Shown here piece after piece: positions 45,221 through 58,330 of a DNA stretch of 64,000 bases. The stretch is from the NCBI GenBank assembly GCA_029844215.1, contig JAQGDG010000274.1:147767-211766 (forward strand), read 5' to 3'. Each line of letters starts with the position of its first letter. Within the stretch, counting starts at the first letter, position 1. Under the pieces are notes generated by a model that had not been told where the DNA came from, did not search any database, and saw only the letters and a program-made list of their open reading frames with translations. Both the position numbers and the translations under genes were made by a program. This stretch comes from Przewalskia tangutica. Its lineage: Eukaryota > Streptophyta > Magnoliopsida > Solanales > Solanaceae.

Positions 45221-47733
45221 CCTTCCCCTCCCCTTTTCGCAGGTTTTGGCCGAGGTTCCTTCCCACTAGCTGGGCACCCCTAAGCTTAGTCAGATTCAGA
45301 TAATACCCTCCTCAGGTATTGAAATACTCCGAGTATTGTTATAATGCCCAAAATACCTTAGCCTTTACCTTGTTGTATTCCAAAATTACCTCTATACGCA
45401 GAGCCCGAATACTACCTTTGTCCTTTTTAGTCTCAAACGAAACCCTAAGGAAATCTTCATACTTGGTCAAGTATTCGAGTAGAAGTTGGTTAGAACTTCT
45501 AATGGTTGTTTGAGCGGATCGAGCGCATTTGAGTAGAGCTAAACCTTGCTCAGATCGACATTATAACTGATAATTACGGGCTTATCGAGGTAATTATCTG
45601 GCCCTCTAGTTGTAATCGAGATTACATGTCAGAGGAATATATAGTCAAGATACTATATATAGTATCGAACATTATTGTGCAATGTCTTTTGACTTAAGCC
45701 CAATTTAAAGAAAAGAATCGAATCAGAATTACATAGGATCAGATCAGCAGACTTGTAGCAAGATTGTGTAGTAGAATTGTATACGCCCTTAGGACGATAA
45801 CCCCTGGTCAAGCTTGATAGCCTCGCCAGAGAGGAGATTTACGCCGTTATGTGAGGTGCCGCCAATTTTTCAGAGAACATGGAACCGATGTTTAAAAGTT
45901 AATAGACGCCAGGACCTTTTTTAGCGAAAGATTTCAAGAGTAGCTGTGATTCTACTTGAGGAGGAAAGTGGCCAGTGTTGTCAGTACTGGAGCATTTTGC
46001 TTATCGTCGATACTCGCCGCGAGGTATGTGAACCTCTTCCTATCTTTTCTAGCATGATTGTTGAACTATGTAGTACCAGAGACGCATACGTGCTAAGTGA
46101 AGAGTTTGTTTTAAACATAAAGTGTTATAACCGCTTTATGGGAAGTTGGTTATAATAAATTTACGTAGGTAAGAAAACGGTTTATCGATGTTAGAAGTTA
46201 AGAGACTTGATCTAATAAGATAAGAGACTTAACTTATTTGTTTTAATGTGATGTTTGGTGAAACCTCATTCGCGAGTAATGAGTACTTGGTTTTAAAAGT
46301 GATAATGTTTTACCGATTTCGAAATCGTAACGCATCGATGCACTCACCGCAGCTGCTAAAAGGAAAATGTATTGAATAATGATGTGTTGTATTAAACCAA
46401 AGAGAAACTCCATCCGCATGTGCTAAGATTTAGACAAAATGATATTACATTTTCTAGATCATGGTCACAGTAATAAGATGTTATAAACAAGAATAAAACT
46501 ACTCACACGTATGACATATGTTACTCAATTGTTTTAAAAGTGGATTAAGACTATGAGTTATAAAACCTTTCTAAAATGAGAAACTTGAGCACTTGAAATT
46601 AGGCAAACTGAACGCTTGAAACTAATGCGGTTACTTGATTTTTGCAAAGGAAGTATTTTGGTTTACTTAAAAGATAGTCACTCTATTTTTATACTACGTA
46701 TCGTGTGACTTACGGGAAAGTACTTCGAGTCGTGTGAAACTTGCCTATGCTTGTGATGATAGCCTCGGCTGCATGTTGTTGTATTTCTGCGGTTACCGCT
46801 CTCGACAGAGGTCTGACTTGTCGAGAACTTACTGACGTGGCCGCGCGCGACGGAGAATGCCACGTATGTTTCCATTTTGATTATCGCTCATTGCTGATGT
46901 CATACGACATGTCTACACCGGTAGAATTCCGGCATGTGGCCACGCAGGTTGATTACCCGATATATGGTTATTGTGGTTACACGGACACGTCTACACCGAG
47001 GTAGAATTCGGCATGGCACGCGACGTGGCCGATCACCCAAGATATTATTGCTGACGCTACACGGACGCGTCTACACCGGCGCAGATTCCGGCAATGGGCC
47101 ACGGGGCATTGGTATTATTGTTGCATCACGGACATGCCTACACCGATGCACTCCGGCACGCGCGCGACGCGAACATGATTGATGCTGCGGGCGTGAGACC
47201 CATAGTTATATTTGAGCGATGACTGGGGCGAGTCCTCGATCGACATGATCGCTTATGTCGCGAATCGTAGTTTGCTATCATACATGTCTCCCGCTTTATA
47301 TAGACTAGTATGATTTCATTTACGTGATTTTTAGGCGCCACATACTTGGTACTGCCAGATCGACCTCCGGCCGCGCTCACGCCGCAGTAGGTACACGGCC
47401 GTGATCCTCGCCATGTGATCACGCCAACAGACAAGCTCCGCTTTCTCCGAGGCTTATCTTTTGCATGTGTTTCCGAGTCAGGTTCTTGTACATTCTGTGG
47501 TATGGCGGGCCCCGTCTCGCCATAGTCGTTGTAAATCTTGCAGGTCCGTAGACCGCTGCAAGGTGGTTGTAAAGGATTAAACTGCTTGTGTTTTATGTTT
47601 TACCAAGGCAACCGCTTTGGCTCGCTTATTATTATATCTCTTGCTTTACGACTCATGTTTTATTTTCCGGTTTTCTCCGATGTTGTATCACTAGGGTGCC
47701 CGGTAAGGCACCGAACGCCCGAACGTCGTTACA
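45221..47733 (+). mobile_element. A 3' LTR, second part
   Basis: Resumes A's LTR exactly where 35818 left it and runs to GTCGTTACA at 47733, followed by TTTAT. It includes the leader core (45568-45597), GTTATAAC module (46123-46155) and the 80 bp array (46907-47160). The two parts total 3.29 kb, against 3.34 kb in the 5' LTR. Confidence 0.92.
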
Positions 47734-48000
47734 TTTATGCCTTGTCCACCGGCAGACCGTGAGGCGCCACTCCGACGCCGCCATGTACTTTATCGGGCCA
47801 TGTCAGGACGGTATGCCTTGATAGATCCGGTTCTACCGCCCCATATATCTCCCCATATCGCTAGTAGATAGTGGATAGAGCCCGAGTCCATAGACCCTTT
47901 CGAGGTAGCTACGCCAGCCGGGTGATTCACGGTAGCTCTACGGCATATATGTGGCTTGCCCAGCGACTTTATGCAATGCCGCACTTAGCCGACTCGATGT
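47734..48000 (+). pseudogene. pol: F protease region, degraded
   Basis: Directly after A the frame continues from F's gag (NRIY | ALSTGR). About 90 bases on, an active-site relic reads IDP at 47821-47835, where the retroviral-type aspartic protease has D-(S/P)-G-(S/T); the Gly is gone. It would cut the Gag-Pol precursor. Broken by stops and shifts. Confidence 0.6.
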
Positions 48001-48059
48001 AGTCGATATGACCGATTTTGATGCGGATTACGGGTACGATCGCTAGCTTCGCTACACCA

Positions 48060-49010
48060 ATGTGGATCGCAGGCGCAGGTTGGTACGATTCCAGCCCCGG
48101 AGCCGATTATCGAGCGAGGAACACCGCGGTCGCCGAGGTAGATTTATTTCCTACCTCAAGGCAAGGAAGACGCGCAGGCGGGTATATCTACCATCTCATT
48201 CGAGTGTTTGATATCGAGGCTACGCATGCATTTTCAATCGGGCCCAGAGTCGAGAGTTCCCGTACGTGTTTCTAGACGACCTCCGGTATCCTCCCGAGAG
48301 GAGATAGAGTTTTGTATCGACAGAGCCGCTGACACTGACCTATTTCCATTCCGCCATACGTAATGACACCGCCGAAGTCGAGAGAGCCAAGGACCAAACC
48401 GAGAGATTTGCCGAGAAGCGGCTTCATCGTGCCTAGTGTTTCTCCCCGGGAGCGCCAGATTGTTCGTGAAGAAGAATGACGACGCCGCGCACGCGGTGTT
48501 GATTACAGTGCACCAATAAGGTGACTATTAAGAATGATACCCTTCCTGTGATTGATGATTTTTTCGACTACCAGGGCGTGGTGCGTAGATGTTTCTCCAA
48601 GATCGATCCGCCATCTGCTATCATCAAAGTAGTTAGAGAGGCTGATGTCCCAGATCGCATTCCGACCCAGACGCACTACGAGTTCAGGTTATGTCTTTCG
48701 GTTCACCAATGCTCCTACAGATGCATGGATACGATTAACCGAAGTGTTCAAGCCATTTTTGATACGCTTGTGATAGTATTCATCGATGACATCTGCTTAT
48801 TCCCGCCAGAGTGCGAGCATGCGAGCATCTGGCGACGGCCGGTAGTTCTCCAGATCAGCCACTGTACGCCAAGTTTTCCAAATGCGAGTTTTGGTCGTGG
48901 CTTTTCGGGCACATCAGAGGGTCATGGTATTCCCGGGTGATACGCCAAGATCGAGACATTCGTGAGTTGCACTCTACTACTTCCGCTGCAGGCGCAGCCT
49001 TCCGGGCCTT
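48060..49010 (+). pseudogene. pol: F reverse transcriptase, degraded
   Basis: The stretch before RT keeps the GYIYHLIRV segment (about 48178-48210) and the lead-in FVKKND (about 48460-48480). The longest open piece (48521-48940) has VTIKN, CFSKID and, at 48779-48790, the catalytic FIDD of the YXDD box, followed by a relic of the YAKFSKCEFW segment near 48860-48900. Order and spacing are those of Ty3/Gypsy RT, which copies the RNA genome to DNA. At least six frame breaks. Confidence 0.85.
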
Positions 49011-49570
49011 GCAGTTACTATCGAGGTTCGTGGGAGAAGTTTGTTTATTTCGCACCTTTGACCAAGTTCGACTCGTGGAGCTATGTTTCGCTAGGATCGA
49101 TGCTCAGGAGCAGTGGTTTCCGCCATCAAGGAGAGCCGACGACCGCCCCGCCTTACTCGCCCGCAGGTCTAGATGGCTACAGGTGTATCGACGCGACGTG
49201 CATCTGCTTGGACGCTAGCCGACGCAAAGCAGGCAAGCGTTATAACGCATTTATCCCGACAACTTAAGAAGCAGAGGAACTACCCCACCCATGATTCGAG
49301 TCGCAAGAGCGATTCACGCCAAGATCCGAGGCACTATTTGTACGGTTCATGCGGATATTTACACGCACCACAAGAGCCTCTAGTATATCTTCACCATAAG
49401 AGTCAACTTACGCTGCAGACGCGGTTAGAGTTACTCAAGGATTATGATGTCGATATCCTGCACTCACCCAAGGCCAATGTCGGCGCATTCCCTTACCGTA
49501 GGTCGACGGGAGTCTATCGATGTGCAGCCTGCAGATGGGCATGGTCCGCGAGTTACATCAGCCAGCGAGC
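49011..49570 (+). pseudogene. pol: F RNase H, degraded
   Basis: Follows RT. The open piece 49173-49595 has ITHLSRQLKKQRNYPTHD, HYLYG, HKSQ and LLKDYDVDI (about 49428-49457), all typical of the Gypsy RNase H and the link to integrase. It removes the RNA strand of the hybrid. Acidic catalytic positions are partly lost. Confidence 0.85.
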
Positions 49571-49599
49571 CTCGAGTCCGATTGATTGGTTCTGATAGC

Positions 49600-49863
49600 A
49601 GCCGTTCGAGTTCGAGAGGTTGCCGAAGTCTTCCATCATCGGCGAGGCGAAGAGGCAACATTGAGGATCCGCTGACGCTGGTATCGCGATACGACTTTTC
49701 GCGAGGCGGTCCTTGAGGTAAAGACCCGACGGGTGCTAAGGTTCGAGGGCGTTGTGTATTCCATATTTCAGACTTCTAAGCAGGTTCTAGTGAAGCACAC
49801 AGCCAAGCATTTCATCCATCCGGTCGACAAAGACGTACTCACGACTCGATCTGTATCGTGGGC
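49600..49863 (+). pseudogene. pol: F integrase N-terminal part, degraded
   Basis: Weak similarity to the HHCC zinc-binding region, with an EAHS..FHPS relic near 49790-49830. Split at 49864 by solo LTR B; the coding sense resumes at 53296 with MARRE. Confidence 0.55.
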
Positions 49864-52800
49864 CGTTATACCCGTGATTTCCGCAGTATGTACGTAGAGC
49901 CGCACGATAATAATTTAAGCCTTAATGATTGGCTAGTTTCGAAAATTGTACACAACACCCGATTAGAGTCGTTTCTTCGACGTAAACGCTTTCCATTATA
50001 GCCTCGTAGGAAAATTCGCCATGTCATTAATAATTTTTATGATTTTTCCGAGAGACTAAACATTTTGATCAACGAGGGCCACACTTGTCACCCTCTAATC
50101 GAAGGAGTGGACGGCAACAAAGGGGCAAGGTTGACGATTTTGTGCCTTTCCTGGTCGGCGGTTAGGTAGGATATTTTGCGGTAGATGGATAAGGTAGCAC
50201 ATGGCTAAATCTTGGCCTTACACTTGCTATGCACTTGTCTTCATCTTCGCCATTGGTGGCCTTCACTTGACCTATAAATACCCCTTAGTTGATGAACTTT
50301 CTTCATCCAAAATTGAGCAATCTACCTAAGTCTCAAAATACTCCCTCCTCTCATGTTCTCGGCCCAAAGCCTCTCCCCCTCCTCCTAATGCCCTCGCCGA
50401 GAGCGCTCTCTCCCCTTTGTAGTGGAGCAAGTACCCCAGCCTAGTTGCCTCGTGATAAATACTCCCTCAGGTATAGAAATACTCTTCAAGCATTGTTATA
50501 ATGCCCAAAATACTTTAGCCAAATACCTCAGAGTACTTTCCAAAGTACTTTATACTAAAATCCCTAAAATACTATTATACTCCCTTTAGCCACAAAACGA
50601 AACCTCAAGGAAATCTTCACCCGTAGTCGGTTATGCTGTGGTTGCGTAGAACTTCTAATGGTTTCGAGCGGATCGAGCACTCCTGAGTAGAGCTAAACCT
50701 GCTCAGGACATTAAACTGGATAATTTTGGGCTTATCGAGGTAAACACTTCGACCTTCTCAGTAATTCGAAATTACATTGCTGGAATATATAGTTAAGGTA
50801 TACTATATATAGAATTGAATATAATAGTGCGGCAAATGTCTTTTGACTTAAGCCCGATTAATACTTTACTACAATGTTCGCGACTTAAGCCCGAATTTAA
50901 AGAAGGAATCAATCAGATTACATAGATCAGACATGAGACTTGTAGTATTCAGAGTAAAATTGTACACGCCCTAGATCGTAAAACCCTCCGGTTGGCTTCG
51001 CACGCCTTAGCGAGAGATTAACGCTCGTGGGGAGGTGTCACATTTCTCTGTAGAATATGGAACGAATGAGATCTAGATGTTAATGTCACTGTGGCCTTAT
51101 AGGCTCAAGACTACGCCAAGTGCGATCTACGTGGCTTAAGGCGAGCTGACAGCTTCAAGTACTTCGAGCGCTTTGCTATTAGCTCACACTCGCCGCGAGG
51201 TACGCGAACCTCTTCCTATCTCTTCTAGCATGATATGTGTGAACTATGTAGTGCAGACGCATACGTGTTAACTGGTTTGATTGTTTTAAAAACATAAAGT
51301 GTTATAACGGCTTTACGAAGTCGTTACAACAATTTTACGTGAGGTAAGAAAATACTTCGTGGTTTTAAAAGCGTAATCGGCGTGGAATTATAGCCGCTAG
51401 TTATAATAAAGAACTTGATGATTTCAAAGGATTTATAAATCGCTTTAGCGAGAGAGTAACACTCGTTTTAAAGCGTTTTAAAAGAGTTATACTAGCTTTA
51501 CGAAGTTAGGTATAAATGTCTTAAGAAAGGTAAAGAAAATGGTTTATCAATGTTAAGTTAAAAGACTTGATCTTATAAGACAAGAGACTTAACTTATTTG
51601 TTTTAATGTGGATGTTTGCGTGAAACCTCATTCGTGAAAGTAATGAGTACTTGGTTTTATTTAAAGGGATATGTTTTATCGATTGAAATCGTAACGCATC
51701 GGCTGCACCACCGCAGATTAATAAAGGAAAATGTATCAATAATGAAGTATTGTATTAAAAACCAAGAGAAACCTCCATCCGCATGGCTAAGATTTAGACA
51801 AAATGATATTACATATCCTAGATCACGGCCGCTTAATAAGATCGATTATAAACAAGAATAAACTACTCACATATAAGGCATATGTTTCTCAAATCATTAA
51901 AGGAGAATTATGCTTTAAAGGATTAAAACTATGAACTACGTAAACCTTTTCTAAAAATGAGAAACTCGAGCATTTGAAATTAGGCAAACTGAACGCTTGG
52001 AAAATAAGCGTTGTTACGTGATTTTGCCAAAGGAAAGCATTTTGTTTACTTAACAACGTCGCTACTCTATTTTTATACTACTTGACATCGGTGACTTTTA
52101 TAAAAGGAATGGATCTCTTTAAAAGGAATTTAACGATTTAGTACTTTAGGTTAAAACCCGACTTTGGCATAAAATGGAAGTAATTGAGTCGCAGTAACTT
52201 GCTCATGTTTGGCGGTGTAACTCGCCATGCTTCATTTCAGGTAACTTGCCTATACGTCGCTGTCAGGTAACTCGCCTACGCCGGCAGTGTAACTCGCCTA
52301 CGCTTGTTGTTGCAGAACTTGCTTATGCCGCGTGATAGCCTTGGTTGTGCAAGAATAGTTATTTTACGGACTAGCTCTCCACGAGGTTTCTACTGCTCTA
52401 CCGTCCTCGTGGCCTCCGATTTCTGCCCCGCCTCACGGCCGATTCGCCTCGTACCAGTGAGTCACCGACTTGCCTCTGCTCGCAGACGAAGTCTCGTGGA
52501 TACGCCTCGTCCCTCGTGGTCACCAGATTTGCCCCTGCCACCACGCCGACCGCCTTGGTATCCGAGTCGCTTCGCACTTGCCCCGCATCGCTTCGTGTTT
52601 TGGTTGCATTATATTATCGTACGGTTGATTCGTAGTTATACTTGTCCTATACGGTTGTTATGACACAAAGTGACCGTGTTCATGTATACCCTCGGGTATT
52701 GTCATATCATAACCGCCAGCCGATGAAGAAATTCCACGCACGAAAGATAATTCGAGGCGCAGTCCGACTTGTGAATCGGGTTATATGTATGTAATCAGAG

Positions 52801-53295
52801 TTTGGTCATCATACACGCCTCCCGCTTTATATAGATCATATGATTTCATTTACGATTCACAGCTTCATACTTGGTACCACAGATCGACCTCCTTCTGGCT
52901 ACGCTCACGCCGCAGTAGTAATATCATCGCTGCCGATCCCCGCCTTAGATCACCTTCACAGATTGAAGTCTGCCTTTCTGAGGCTTATCTTTGGTATGTG
53001 TTCCCGAGTTGTAGGTTCTCAGACATCTGTGGTATGGCAACCCATTCCGCCATAGTCATGTAAATCTTAGAGGTCCGAGTAATCGTTGGGCAAGGTGGTT
53101 TTGTAAAAGGATTAAACCGTTCGCTTTGAAAGAGTTGCTTATATATATTTTATCGAAGGTAACCGCTTATTCGCTTTATTATCTTGTCTCATGTTCATGT
53201 TTAAGTTTTTATTTCAACGGTTTTCTCGACGTCAGATCACCAGTAAGTTTTGCCGGCGTGCCCGGTAAGGCACCTGCCACGGTTCGGGCCGCACA
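49864..53295 (+). mobile_element. Solo LTR B (E type), 3.43 kb
   Basis: From CGTTATACCC (first T lost or changed) to GGGCCGCACA. Integrase sequence lies on both sides, with no PBS, PPT or internal part, so this is a solo LTR. The flanks TGGGC and ATGGC are a poor TSD match (3 of 5). It has the palindrome (50074-50095), TATA (50273-50280), leader core (50719-50746), about six 26 bp units (52190-52340) and the 60-70 bp repeat region (52380-52610). Confidence 0.8.
50273..50280 (+). promoter_or_regulatory. LTR B TATA box
   Basis: TATAAATA followed by CCCCT, about 410 bp into the LTR. Confidence 0.75.
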
Positions 53296-54357
53296 ATGGC
53301 TCGGCGAGAGACATCGCAGTTTGTGGTTCAAAGCCCCGTGTTGTCGCAGCGGTAGCAGCATCGTAGGCCCGTGGATTATTGCGCATTTATAGAGACCCAC
53401 CTGAAGCTGGAGGCGATCAACACGGACTTTATCAGTGAATATGTTACCGCACCGAGGAAACATGATTCTATCCGTTATCGCCGACAGATCGACGAATCAG
53501 CCCACTTTCTTCCGGGCCAGATCGACTTTTTCTACCGAGGATTGCGCCGCATTTTACATCCGAGAGATCGCGAGACCGCACGGTCCCTATTTCTATCATA
53601 TTCGCATGCAGGGGAGCCTGGTTCTCAAGCCATTTCGCCAACTACGCGTTAACTGGAGGTCTTTCCGTAGGGATTAGTGGACGCAGTGAGCCGAGTAATC
53701 GTGATTCCATCCTCTCGCATGCATTTTACAGCAGAGCGCATTTATCCGCACTTGAGGATATGCCGCGAGCCTGTTATTGATTTCGTGGTAGTCGAGGATC
53801 ATTTGCCTCTAGTAGAGCTCATGAGATAATACCAGTCTCCACCACCCAAAGATTCGACGACGCCTACGAGGCCTTGTACTATGAGGAAGTCGCGACGCTG
53901 ATAGGCTGGGTTTCGACGGGCGGCGCAGGTGCAATAGTGGGACCCGTGACTTTGACATAAAGAAAGCACTGGATAAGGCGGCTTATCCGTGAGCCGCTAT
54001 CGATACCGTTCGTAGTCAAGAAGTCGTGATGGCAGACCATCGCCGCCACAGATCTCGGAGTTCGAGGTCGATGATCGGGCTTTCTCTCTCACGTGCCACC
54101 CGCGGAAGTGCAGCATGAGGTTCTCAGGGGAAGTAAAGCCTGGCTGTACTTTCAAGGTACATCGGGGCTTTTATCGATTGGTCTCACAGTGGCAGGCAAG
54201 TGTTGCGTTCTTCTTCATGAGTTGGATCTCACGCATCCGATCCGAGGCAAGTTGCATCCGGCTATGTTTACAAGCTTACGCAGTGAGATGTACGATCGGA
54301 TCCATCTAGAGTACAATCGGACTGATTTTATGTCCGTCCGTGAGACTCGAGTGGTTA
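53296..54357 (+). pseudogene. pol: F integrase core and C-terminal part, degraded
   Basis: MARRE continues the integrase after LTR B. RKHDSI, VDR-type and SAHFLP segments are seen at 53450-53515, and FYIREIARPHG at 53560-53590, in the order of the catalytic core. YEALYY lies near 53870, and a GKLHPAMF-like segment near 54250. The D,D35E triad cannot be read as intact. Integrase joins the DNA copy to the genome. The chromodomain expected after this is not reached, because R3 interrupts at 54358. Confidence 0.75.
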
Positions 54358-55187
54358 TCTCACACGACCCGGAACCGGCTCCGTGGATCCGATGCCTTAC
54401 CCCGGGCACCCTAGTTGATACAACATCGAGAGAAAATCAGCGAAATAAAAAGTCAATGTAATAATGAAACAAGAGATATGATAAACAAACAAAGCTAACC
54501 AAAATAGTTAGCTTTCGTGCATATATACAGGTAATCCGAATAGCTATATCTTTTACAACCCCGCCCACAACAGCATTACAGCTGCACTCTAATAAAGTGA
54601 TTAACAATTCAGTGACGTGGACAGTGGCCTCACCATAAATTTCTCGAATGTACAAGAACTTGCATGCACTGGTGGTAACATACCACAAGATAAGTCCGGA
54701 GAAACGGGCTTCCTAATCACGTTTCGAATCGTGGATCCTATGAGCGAGGATCCACAACCGATGACTACTCATACTCACGGTAATAACGCAGCCCTCTCGG
54801 GCGAGTGTCAAGCACAACAGTACCAAGTAATGTGAAATCAAATAACGTCAGAATGAAAATCACGATCGCCTCGATATAAAACAGAGATATGTATGATAGC
54901 CAAACTATGGCCATGATAAACATAAAAGTATGTCATGCCAAGTCGTGATTCACACCTTGAAGTCATCCTCGCGCCAAAGGAACTCCTTCCTCACCGGGCC
55001 AGCCTAGGTATAAATCGATGATGATACGTGATAACATGTTCTCGTGCCATCCTACGGACTCTGGCGTGAATCGTGTGACATACATGTCTCTACCATCCCA
55101 TGGGACTCGGATGCAATCGTGGAATACATGTTCTCGGCCCATCTCATGGGACTTCCGGACAGAATCTTACGGAATATATGTCTCGCG
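54358..55187 (-). mobile_element. R3: minus-strand LTR end fragment
   Basis: Begins CACACGACCCGG (relic of TGTCACGACC) and matches the 2733-3600 type of LTR. It has the GGCAGTGGCCTC/GAATGTAC block near 54630 and a family-specific repeat (about 55030-55180) with ACATG(T)TCTCG and CATGGGACT units. Cut at 55188 by D. Confidence 0.75.
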
Positions 55188-57829
55188 GTCACGACACTGC
55201 TCGCCCGCAGGATCGTGCCTTACCCTGCACCCAAGTAGTCATACATCGTGCAGTAATCAGCTGGAATATAAAACAAGACATGAAACACTTGTAAATAGAA
55301 ACGACATACGCTTTTTTTAATCGTGGAGAAAATGTCGCCTTTCGCATATATATATAAACATACATTTTTGCAAGCCTATAATCCCAACCGCATAATCGCA
55401 GACTACTGCACTTCTAAGATAGATGCTGGTCGAATTCAACTATGGCGGACAGTGATGCACCCCGCCATACCCCGAATGTACAAAAACTATATACAAACAA
55501 ACAGTGGAGATCATACCCAAAATGAGCCTCCTATAAGACGAAACTCTGACACCAAAGCAAAGCAGATCCTAAGTGACGCGATCTAGCACTGGGCTTGCGC
55601 CTTACTACCGCGGTATTTAACGCAGCCTCCGAGGTCAGATAACAGTACCAAGCATGTGAAATCTGTAAAGTACTTAAATGAAACCACAGCGATTTAAAAC
55701 CATTTGCAATACATAATCGGGCCTTCAATTGCATAGCATAGTGCCATATCACAAACAAGAACAATAATAGGTAAATCAGAAGGTGTCTTTTTCTAGGCCG
55801 CGAACGATCAAGGCGCCGGCTAATCGCCCATAAGATCACATGCTGCGCTTCAATCCCTGGAACTTCAAGTAAGTTCACATAGGTCACACATAATGCACTC
55901 CCGTGCATGAGGTATTCTTCTTCGTCGATCGGGGTAGAAGTAACCCCTGCACTTCTCCCCCGACTCCCGGGCACCGAAATTGCGATAGTCTCAATAGACC
56001 GCATAAGCCATAGTGGCTGCATCGCATCAGATGTGCATCCCCGTGATCGCTGGCTAAAAACACCCGAATGATCAATCCCTCGAACTCCCAGCCACCGTGA
56101 TAGTCTCACAGAGTACCTTCGCTGCATAGGGCCGATGTGTCAGAGCACTCCCGTGATCGCAGGTAAGGCAAGCCCTGTGATAAATGTCGGGGCGGGGTAG
56201 CGTGATATAATAACATTACACTGACTTACCGCTTAGCAACGTAAGCACAACAAGAATGACTCCCTTTCACAACCTCACAAGACACTAACACACGTGAGTA
56301 GCATCATAATGTGTCTATTTATCAACCAATCTTACTACGCCTAAGGTAAAATCAATACAAGGTTTTTATAAGCGTAATAAGTAAATAGCTCTTTTATCTT
56401 TCTTAAGTCAATATACCTAACTTCCCATAAAGCTACAAGATAACTCTTAAGCTTTTGTTTAAAAACCAACTGCTTTCTCTTCTCAAAAAAATGATCTTTA
56501 ACATTCTTTGATATGCTTCAAGATCTTTTATTATCTCAGCTGTCAAAGACATTAAGTCAGAAAGACACGTTTAGTTATTATTCAGCTTAAGTCAAAAGAT
56601 ATCAGCCGTAATTATTATTTAGTTAACACTGCACGCCTCACCGTGACTCATATACATATTTAAAATATCATGCTCAAGAGTATAAGAAGAATCACATACC
56701 TTCTCATGAAATCCACCGCTAAGCTCCACATCATGTCGCGCTACAGCAGAGAATCAAATTTTTATAATAGTCAAATACGCCTATCAACGCCTCGTACTAT
56801 TCCGTCAGATAACAGCCTAAGTAGCAGGGTTTTCTATTCATGGAAAATTGGGCAGCACTTCCCTACCCGGTATAGGCTACTCAAGTTCATCGTGAAACAA
56901 ATTGGCTAAGTAAGTATAGTTCAATTCTATTCTCAGAATATCCTTCTAAGTATTTTATACTCAAGTCTTAACTATTCTTACAGTACATCCAATTGCTAAT
57001 TGTAAGGACAAGAGTATTTACCTTGATAAGCCCAAAATTATCCAAGTTAAAAGTCGCTTCCCGAGCAAGGTTTAGCTCCTAATTTGTATCGCCTCCCGAT
57101 AGCTCCAAGAACCCTTAGAAGTTCTTCACAACTTCTACTACTCATGGACTAAGGATTTAATAGGTATTTAAGGGAATAAGAATTCATGCAATGGAAGATG
57201 CAACATTTCTACCAAGGGAGTGGGGAGGTTTCACTGGCTAGGGATTACTAGGCTAGAGAGTGGGGGTGTTTCTACCCAAGGCTTTCAAGGCTGGAGGGGG
57301 AGGTTGGACTAAAACACTTCAAGAGAGGGGGAAGGATTTTCAAGACTTGGAGAAGGGATTTGTGATCAGCTAACTCTTCATCTTGCAAGGCGGTAAGACT
57401 ATAGGTCAAGAAATGGGAAGCCAACCAATGTGCCAAGATAAGTGCTGTTGGTAAGGCAAAGTGTAGGATGAGATTCACCCAAGTGTCATTCTTATCCATC
57501 TACTAGCACAAATATCCTACTAACTCTTGACTTTGTGCAAGGTACAAAAACGCAACCTTGGCCCATGTTTGTTGCCCAACGGCGTGTGACAAGTGTCACC
57601 TCCCGTTGGTCCAAATATTTCGCCTCTGGAAAATCCGCAAAAATAATAGTGTAAATGACATAGCCGAATTTACCTTAACGCGAAGTTTAGTAAAACGCTT
57701 CGCCGAAAAACGACTTTAGCGTAGTCAGCTGTGCACAAACTTTTCCTCATCCATAATGCCTAACTTTAAGATTACAAACTTTCAGACGCACACCCCACGT
57801 GCATATACATACTGGAAATACGCATAACA
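55188..57829 (-). mobile_element. D 3' LTR, 2.64 kb
   Basis: From GTCACGACAC at 55188 to CGCATAACA at 57829, with the PPT directly outside. The length equals that of F's LTR, and the order of blocks matches the solo LTR at 23861: repeat block (55790-56160), GTTATAAC-like module (56411-56445), leader core (57016-57043) and palindrome (57584-57605). The TATA box is degraded near 57400. Confidence 0.85.
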
Positions 57830-57862
57830 TTCTCCCTCCTTAGAAACATTCGCCCGAATGTT
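57830..57862 (-). other. D PPT with adjacent hairpin
   Basis: The minus strand reads AACATTCG-GG-CGAATGTT (57845-57862), then CTAAGGAGGGAGAA to the LTR start. Confidence 0.85.
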
Positions 57863-57989
57863 CCTTCCCAAGACAGCTTAACGATAAAGCTTAAACAGCT
57901 TGCAAATGCCACATACGCACTACAAAACAACACTTAGGCATATACGGTAAATGAAAATTTACAAGTAGAAAAGAATTACCCGGAGGTGT

Positions 57990-58330
57990 CGGGAATAGTG
58001 AGGATACTTCTGCCTCATGTCCTCCTCGCCTTCCCACGCCATCTCCTCCCCGAGCTCGCTCCGCCATAAGACTTTGACTAAGCCACGCCCCGTCCGCAGA
58101 CGCCTAACTCGACGCATCGACTATCGCTATGGGAATCTCCTCATACGATAACCCCTGGCCACCGACATCGCCAATCGGTGCACTCTGGGATGGATCTCCG
58201 ATACATCTCCTCAACATAGAAACGTGAAAATCGGATGCATCAGCTTCCGATTCGACGGCAGATCCAACTCATAGGCAACCTTTACCTCGCGACAACTGAT
58301 ACGCCCAACGTACTCTGGGCCGAAGCCTTT
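57990..58330 (-). pseudogene. pol: D integrase tail with chromodomain relic
   Basis: On the minus strand the end of pol reads VKVLWRSE near 58060-58080, then a W-E...EEDM.(Q)KYPH-like end near 58000-58050. This is the usual last part of a chromovirus chromodomain. It places D, and by similarity F, in the chromovirus clade, in which the chromodomain guides integration to heterochromatin. Upstream a MKGVM segment (about 58340) marks the integrase C-terminal part. Frame breaks throughout. Confidence 0.65.

Noticed and set aside
48521..48940. 139 aa ORF as a stand-alone gene
   Set aside because: It is an RT fragment with FIDD inside a longer broken pol that runs from 47734 to 54357.
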